From positions 1,116,001-1,180,000 of the forward strand of contig CADCXC010000035.1 in the NCBI GenBank assembly GCA_902806595.1: a DNA stretch of 64,000 bases. Direction: 5' to 3'. The notes beneath the pieces are model-generated. The model was not told the DNA's origin. It was given only the letters and a program-made list of their open reading frames with translations, and made no database searches. Below are positions 57,425-64,000 of this stretch, in pieces (position 1 is the first letter of the stretch; each line of letters starts with the position of its first letter). This DNA comes from Pyrenopolyporus hunteri (Eukaryota; Ascomycota; Sordariomycetes; Xylariales; Hypoxylaceae). Made by a program: the position numbers and the translations under genes.

Positions 57425-60400
57425 AGGAAAAAGAAATGCATGTGCTCTAGCAGTATGGCCTCCTATTACACGGATGCTATTGTTTTCCGATGAGGCCATC
57501 GGACAAATCAACAATACACCAGAATCGAGAGGCTGCGCCAATACGGCGAAAGTGTTTATTGCTCATAATATTAACGTGGAACCACCGGGGTTATTCATAA
57601 CGAATGAACAGGGTTTTCGGTGGAAAAGCAGGTCTTGGAGTCAACGGCTATGGGTTTTACAAGTGAGCATAGAGCATGCTCTGGGAGATACCAAAACTAC
57701 GGCACAGGTTTATGGATTTCTATACATGCGGGTTCGGTCATCGTTTTTGCGGCGTTCCTCTAAAAACCGGCGAATGGGATGTCACGTTGGGTCCCGATTT
57801 ACTATCAAAGGAGTATTTGTCTTCCGTCAGGGCGAAATCGAGTCTTTTCTTTTCGGGGTTCTCTTCCCCCCGTTTCTCTCCTTGACCATTCCGGTCTCTC
57901 AAGGTGTCTTCGGCCGGATATTTACGACCTTTGCTGGATAGAAGAACGGGGCACGGTATCAATAACGCACGACTTCAACAACCCGATTCGATTCTAAGCG
58001 TTTCAGCTTGTACCTATAGGATTCTTTTAATTGGTATCTTGGGGGCGACTATATTTTTACCAGCACATCCACGATCCCGGGCATCGGCCATACAGGGAGT
58101 TTCAACTAGGCCGATGTCACTTTACTAGAAGAGACGGCGTGTTGAGTATTACGTGCCCACGGAGGTGTACGTTGGATAAAGCAGCCTTGTATGGTGCAGG
58201 GGCAAATTAGACTGGGGTTGGATTAACGAGTTCTTTCTAGAGGATTGCGTATTGCTGTTTATGCACGAGGAGAGCATTCTAGGCTCTCGAACCCTGTCTC
58301 TATATTATGTTGATACCCGTACACCCCAATGTATGTAGCTCAAGTCGGCCTGTGTAACGACATAAGATGTAGTAATAGCAGCCAGCGTGACCAAGTTTGT
58401 GTCAGAAGTTCCCGTTCCTCGTCTGGGGGGGGATTGCAGTGCCTAACCCGCCAGCAATCACAGAATGACCCCCATCATCACACCTCCTCAGCTAATCTAG
58501 CGTACCTACTTCGCCGAACTACGCCAGGCTTGCTACGCTGTGCTGCTATCCCCGTTGCACCTAATCTGATTTCATACCTAGGTATCTACCTAATTCCACG
58601 TCGGGCTCATTGCCCGAAATAGAGTTACCTCGTCTGGGTAGCTTTACTACGATGAGGACTGACTGAGGGCCTGTTTCTATACCCCCGAAAGCGAGCCCCA
58701 AAAAAATATATCAAAGGCAGTAAGAGCCGTACCATAACTTTTCCTTCTAAGCATACAACCAGCTTCGCCTTTCTGGATGACTTTCCCACTTGGTTATTTC
58801 TTTTAGTCACGCCACTGAGCCGTTCCCCTTAATCCATCGACGCGGATGGGAAAGTTCGGATGGGGATAGAAAGTGCACATGTATGGACTTAATCACTCAG
58901 ACACACAGCATTGCTGATCCTTACTCCCTACAGACTCCTCCCTAGTGGGCACTCTTACACGAAACCTAGGCCCTCGACATTTAAATAAACGTTTTATTGA
59001 CTCTAACCAAATCTAAAATGGCCGTTCAAGACCACGGACAAACAGGTCTAGAGCGACACACGGACGGCATGTACGAAAATAAAGAAGGGAGGCTAATGGG
59101 GGTATAGGTCGAATCATGCCTACATGATGAAGCCGCATATCCCCAAGAAGAGTAAATCATTTGGGGTACCCTAGGCCTGGGCCTCTGGAAGTTTTTAATC
59201 TCGATCCGTCTTCGCCCAAGGAATGCGTGGCATCTTAGATAGTGGCTGCTGTCCTACACATTCCGTTGCGTATATACATGGAGAGAAGGACGCACTAACA
59301 GCCCGTGTCTCTCCAGGTTCGTTTATCGTAGTTATGGCTGTCCCAACGGGCCTACTCGCAAGCCAGCCAGTCAGCCATACCCGTCCTATGCCCCACGATG
59401 GCACAGCGATGGGGGGGGGCGCTGCCGATCCGGTGTGTCTGAGAGGTCGGGCTCGGACGGGCTTGCTTCACTAGCAGAGACAATCAGACGCAATACAGTG
59501 GCTTCTAACCTCCTGGGTTAGCACACCAAGCCTAATACGCACGTAATTGCCTTAGGGCCTCTGACTTCTCGCAGGCCTGGGCTGCTCGGCCCCGAACCTG
59601 TCGCACTATGAACCGCCCACCCTCTCGAGGCCGAGATTCCCTGGTTTGGGTCAACCGTGTGTCTCCCACATGGTGAGGCTGAAGATGATGGCGTTTATCT
59701 CTAGCTAGAAGGAGCTCTCCTCCCCTTGTCTTATACCGCGTGTATCAAGCTTATGACACGTTATCTGATCTATCGACTGATCTTTGTAAGTATATCTCAG
59801 ATACTTACAGCGATAACTTCGCTCTCCGGGCTAGGTACCTACTTGGGTTAGGAGACGATGCTCACAAGCCTAAGACCCGTGTGTCTTGCCTCCCTTCTTC
59901 TGGTTCTTGGGCAAGGATCCGACGTAAGGAAATCCAAACCACCCTCTTGACAATTCTCGTTTCCGTCGTCAAATGGTTCCACCCTTCGTTGTCATTGTAA
60001 ATTAACTAACATTACGTGGAGAAGCATCTGTGCCCCCCTTGGTTATCATCTTTCTAGGTTTGTGAAACGTACCAAGCTCCTAAACCTGGGAAAAGAAAAG
60101 GGAGGGAGAAAAAAAGAAAAAAGAAACGCACCATGTCATAGGCTTGGGTAGCCAAGTCCAAGCACGATTGGATGGGTAATTCCGCGTCCATGGTCTTAAT
60201 AGGCACAAGAGACAGGAAGTAGACAGCTGGGTTCATTTCCTTTTACACCTAATCATACGGCGGAAAGGAGTTGCCACAGCAATATTTTCAAACTTACATG
60301 CATCATTTCCATGCCACTGCACATATCTATCACCCTTAGTAGGTACTAGATACCCTACAAGGTACTTGGTAAGCTCATCTTACAATTAGGAATCTCGGAA

Positions 60401-62739
60401 ATGCAACGTTTCGGTATTTGAGCGGTGGTAATTATCAAGAGATATTCATTTGTTGCACATGAGGAGTTCTTATCCACCTAATAGTAGCTACCTACTTATA
60501 CCATTTATGCCTCGGGCTTCACTCTATTCCTTGGCCCTAGAATTTATATCTTACCTACCCTAAGTACCTAACTTAGGCCTGTGAAATATATCTCTTACTT
60601 ACTTATCTCTAGGTAAGTACCATGCCGCACCCTGTTTATAAAGTCGTTTTCATGCCCTGATACAACATTCGGCTTTTATCGGCGACTAATATCATCGTGT
60701 AGCGTTAGATTTACCTTTCCTTTCCTCCGTTTATTGATACTTTGCGATTAAAGGTTTATATTATTAATAAACCTACACTTTTAATAAAAATAAAAACTAC
60801 TTATAAACTATGGCACCTTTTACTTAAAACTGAAGGGAAAAAAGAAAAAGAAAACGAAAGAAGAAAGAAGAAAAAAGAAAAAAGTTCAACGATTTAGACC
60901 CCCACCTATAATATTCGTCTATTAAATAATGCATGCGTAGTACATGATACATTCATACAAGTGTAAGGTAAACATAGATATTCCCTCCTACATACTTGGA
61001 GTATGTGTATTCTTGGCGGCCGAGACTATCGACGGCCCGCGCAGGGTTCATACTCGTTCAATTGGCTCCGCCAGCACGCTGCGGGAAGACATGTCAAAGA
61101 CAAGTTTTTCCAGGGTCCTAGACAGGCCGAGCCTACATGTGTAAAGTTTCGCGTGGTTAAAACTCATTCTCAGTCTTATAGGGGTGTTGCCTAGAGGTAC
61201 CTTGGATAAGAATCCTTGGTACAATACACACCTACATGTATGTATATATATAGCCGCGGGAACGGTCCATCGTCTATTATCTATTTCGAACCCGCTTCAG
61301 CTTACAAGTCAGACAAGCTGGTGGCTTCCGCCATTACTGACCATGTTTAATTCGAAGAATCTTGCCTGCGGCACCAGCCAATTGCGGGAGCCCCTCGGCG
61401 TCTTTTTCAACCGAAGGTCTCACAACACTCGGTGACGGATGAGGTCAGATTTCGCCATCACCGAATCTTCTGAACACATTATCGATCGTCCACAGATATG
61501 GCAACATAGGCATCGAGCGACATAATCTCTACGAAGCTCTATCTTCACCTGGGTGACGTCGCACGATGGAGTTTTTTTTTTTTTTTTTTTTTTTTTTCCC
61601 TCCCTATCGCTAAGTTGAATCTTAAAATGAGACGAGAAAGTCTACGTCGCCATCCGTTCTTCGGTTTCCCGCCAACCGGAATAGATCCTTAACCCCAAGT
61701 GTCGTTAAATTAGGCTCGGGTGTCTCGTTCTCGTCGGGCAAAGTGCCGACTCTCGGTTCAGGTTCATTCGCACAATCCCGAGCAAGTGCGTGCTGTAACC
61801 CCCTACAGTTGCTGTTACCGGTTGGTAAGCATGTACGGAACCCCCCACTGTATAGTACGCGAGGCACAAAGCTACTGGGCTTATATGCGTCGTCATGAGA
61901 GTCGGGTCCACGAATATATGCATGCTTCCGTCTCTTCGAGGAGGAAGCAAGCAGAGCAGAGCTCAGACATCCGCCTGCGTATCTAGACTAGATACCGACG
62001 GACTGCTAACCTGTCATAGCACTCAACTCCTCGAGGCATCTTCCCTGATGGAAATTTAGTCCCTGATGTTACAACTTGGAGCGGGATCCCGCAGCACTCT
62101 GACCAGGCAAGCCTAAGAGATACCACCGAGAAACGACCACGACAGCGTCAGCGCAGACGGGGCACGCGCCTCATCTATCCGATTATACGACCAGCGGGGT
62201 ATTGGGAGTACAGGACCCGGGGTCACAGGGGCAACCAGTTGATCACCGCTTTCTTAGCTTGCTACCGGATTGCAGTTTACGGAAATGTAGGAGCGGAGAA
62301 CGGTTAGTTGCAGCTCGGCAATATTTTATAGTGTCTTTCGTTTAGATCATCACATGTGCAACCCAAATAATTATATCGAGTTCCATTCCCCTTTTCCATA
62401 TGTTATCGAAAGTGGTGTTGACGTGGTGTCCTCACCCCTGATTTAGATGCTATGCGCTTAACCCCCCCTTAAACGATGTGATATCCTCCATTGCTACAAC
62501 TAGTCCCGGCCCTTCGACTCTCATGTAGTGGCTATGTGCTGTACCTCGGCACATTTAAAAAAAAAATAGTGTTGTTTTCGAGGGTTGAAGTCCTTACGAG
62601 AACCGTTACACCGTCGGTATAGCAGTAACCGAGAGAGGTTTTAGCGAGGGGTCTTTAATAGTAGTGACTTCGAGTTTCCGAGGAACGGTGTAAAGGGAAG
62701 TCGATAATAACGTAATAATACATAGTCTTTTCTAAGTAA

Positions 62740-63245
62740 ATTTCCGTTGCGGTTTTCGACGACTTTATTTTAATAATTAAATTTCCTTTTTTTATAATTA
62801 ATTATATTAGTTAATAACATACGATTTATATAACGTTAAAAAAAATTAAATATTTAAATTTAAAATTTATTTTATTTAATATATATTAAAAATTATACGA
62901 TAATATAAATAATTTTCCCGTTATTATATTATTATAAATATAAAATTTATAAATAAATAATATCGTAAATATATATTTAATTAAAAATAAAAATTTTTAA
63001 CGACGTAAAAATAATTATATAACGTTTTAATATAATTAAATCGTTTTTATTTTTATATTTTAAATATTATTTTATATTAAATCGAAATATATTATATTTA
63101 TAAAATATTAAATTTTATACGTTTTACGAAATTAATGTTTACCGTTTCTTTTATAAAAATATCATATAGAATATAAATGTAATATATTTAAAGCATTTTA
63201 TTAAGTATTATTCCTATCTATAACGTTAATAAGTTTAATTATCTA
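62740..63245. other. Extremely AT-rich block with CpG-only residual G/C (RIP-like)
   Basis: In 62821-63121 I count 13 C and 11 G in 301 bases, about 8% G+C. Eleven of the 13 cytosines are followed by G, the other two lie in one CCCG, and all 11 guanines are preceded by C. No CpA, CpT, TpG or ApG remains. This is the pattern left when cytosines outside CpG on both strands have mutated to T. It resembles repeat-induced point mutation of an old repeat, with CpG spared. The original element cannot be recognised. Confidence 0.7.
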
Positions 63246-63248
63246 AGC

Positions 63249-63291
63249 CTTCTCACCTCCACCCTCACCTTCACCTTCACCTTCACCTCTA
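63249..63291. repeat. (CACCTT)n hexamer repeat
   Basis: Six or so CACCTT/CACCCT/CACCTC units stand directly at the right border of the AT-rich block, marking an abrupt change in composition. Confidence 0.8.
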
Positions 63292-63745
63292 CCTTTATTG
63301 TCAAATCCAACTTCCGGTACGTTAAAATGTTTAACAAACGTTCCTCTTTCAACTACGAGCTCCCGAACGCAATCAACATGTATTATACGACTAAAATATG
63401 TTGACGTCCCGTCAATAGCTCACAGCCTTGCTTGGCTGTGACGTTTGAGTAACTCATGACCTGATTGGGGGTAAGGCAAGTCAAGCTTGCCTCTTGGTCA
63501 CACAATGGTTTGCTTGAGCACGACTGACCGCTTGATTATATGAGCCGTTTTAGAGATATAACATCCAGTATGGCTTGGTTACCTACAAGACATGCCGTCC
63601 TCGTCGATGAAACCATTCTGTCGCAATTATAGTGCAATATTCGAAGGGGCGTTACAGTGATACCCATACTTTAACAATAGGTGTATTACATGTGGTAATA
63701 ATAGTACATCTCATCTACATTAGGAGGTAACCAAGGTAAGCTTAG

Positions 63746-63985
63746 CGGGTACCCGGATGCGAGAACCACACTTCCTTTGCTTTGGCTTGGGCGACTGGTG
63801 ATTGTGATAATGTAGTAGCCGCCCTTGGAATTCTTGGAATTCCTAACCTCCTGAAACGTTCAACGGTGGCCACGGATGTGCTACGAGTAAACTCGCACGC
63901 TCCTATTCAGAATATGTCCAGCGAAGGCCCCCTAGCCCATCTCATCGCAGGGCCAGACCTTAAGCAGTACGACATACTGAAATGA
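63746..63985 (+). pseudogene. Unrecognised C-terminal-like coding fragment at window edge
   Basis: An open frame follows a possible acceptor (AAGCTTAG ending at 63745) and runs to a TGA at 63983-63985, giving about 79 residues (VPGCENHTSF, CDNVVAALGILGIPNLL, HAPIQNMSSEGPLAHLIAGP). Composition is protein-like, but I recognise no family. No upstream exon was found between it and the AT-rich block. It may be the last exon of a gene, a decayed remnant or chance. Confidence 0.25.
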
Positions 63986-64000
63986 ATGGGCATCGGCAAT

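Larger units (their letters stand above)
57425..64000. other. Gene-free right end of window
   Basis: No confident gene in 6.6 kb. The stretch holds a long poly-T run at about 61571-61597, a purine tract at about 60835-60885, a very AT-rich block at about 62740-63245, a CACCTT hexamer repeat at 63249-63291 and an unrecognised C-terminal-like frame at the edge, listed separately. Short hairpins such as CACAGCC...GGCTGTG (63421-63440) and GGCAAG...CTTGCC (63476-63492) lie to the right of the AT block. Confidence 0.5.

Noticed and set aside
59740..60000. 86-codon plus-strand frame
   Set aside because: No recognised family and no neighbouring exon; kept as non-coding.
63412..63562. Possible solo LTR (TGTTGACG ... 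TATAACA) next to the AT-rich block
   Set aside because: The ends resemble TG...CA, but no target duplication or second copy is seen.

Overview
The window looks like nuclear DNA of a filamentous ascomycete (Pezizomycotina, most likely a sordariomycete). The reasons are short introns of about 44-216 nt with GTRNGT-type donors and CTAAC-like branch sites, single genes separated by long intergenic DNA, an albino-1/albino-2 carotenoid gene pair of Neurospora/Fusarium type, a fungal DASH cryptochrome, ANXC4-type annexin and filamentous-fungal C2H2 factors. I cannot name genus or species. Fourteen protein genes are supported; most exon joins were worked out by hand from donor and acceptor sites and family conservation. 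No rRNA, convincing tRNA, CRISPR array or intact transposon was found.

Layout. 1-2.2 kb: no gene. 2.2-9.1 kb: four plus-strand housekeeping genes, namely ribosomal protein eL14, nascent-polypeptide-associated complex alpha, ATP synthase subunit d and an EAF-type Pol II elongation factor. 9.7-11.1 kb, minus: a secreted alpha/beta-hydrolase-like protein. 12.8-14.8 kb, minus: a 668-residue protein with an N-terminal membrane segment and three C-terminal C2H2 fingers, which looks like a membrane-tethered transcription factor. 14.8-21.2 kb: no gene. 21.2-30.5 kb: DASH cryptochrome (+), a membrane-anchored hotdog thioesterase (-), the bifunctional lycopene cyclase/phytoene synthase (AL-2/CarRA, +) and phytoene desaturase (AL-1/CarB, +). 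31.4-33.8 kb, minus: a large annexin with disordered arms. 36.7-37.5 kb, minus: an unrecognised signal-peptide/TM protein. 40.3-41.9 kb, plus: GPI2/PIG-C. 41.9-55.9 kb: a 14-kb gene desert rich in micro- and minisatellites. 55.9-57.4 kb, plus: an MtfA-like C2H2 factor. 57.4-64 kb: no clear gene, including an extremely AT-rich block in which almost every surviving G or C lies in a CpG.

How the genes fit together. AL-2 makes phytoene and cyclises the red carotene intermediates; AL-1 desaturates phytoene. They stand in tandem and make the core of the carotenoid pathway. A blue-light photoreceptor/photolyase-family gene lies less than 3 kb upstream, so the 21-31 kb block is a plausible light-response and photoprotection neighbourhood. 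The rest are unlinked housekeeping or regulatory genes. Intergenic DNA is marked throughout by clusters of the palindromes CCTAGG and GGTACC (TAGG/CCTA units), which are absent from exons.
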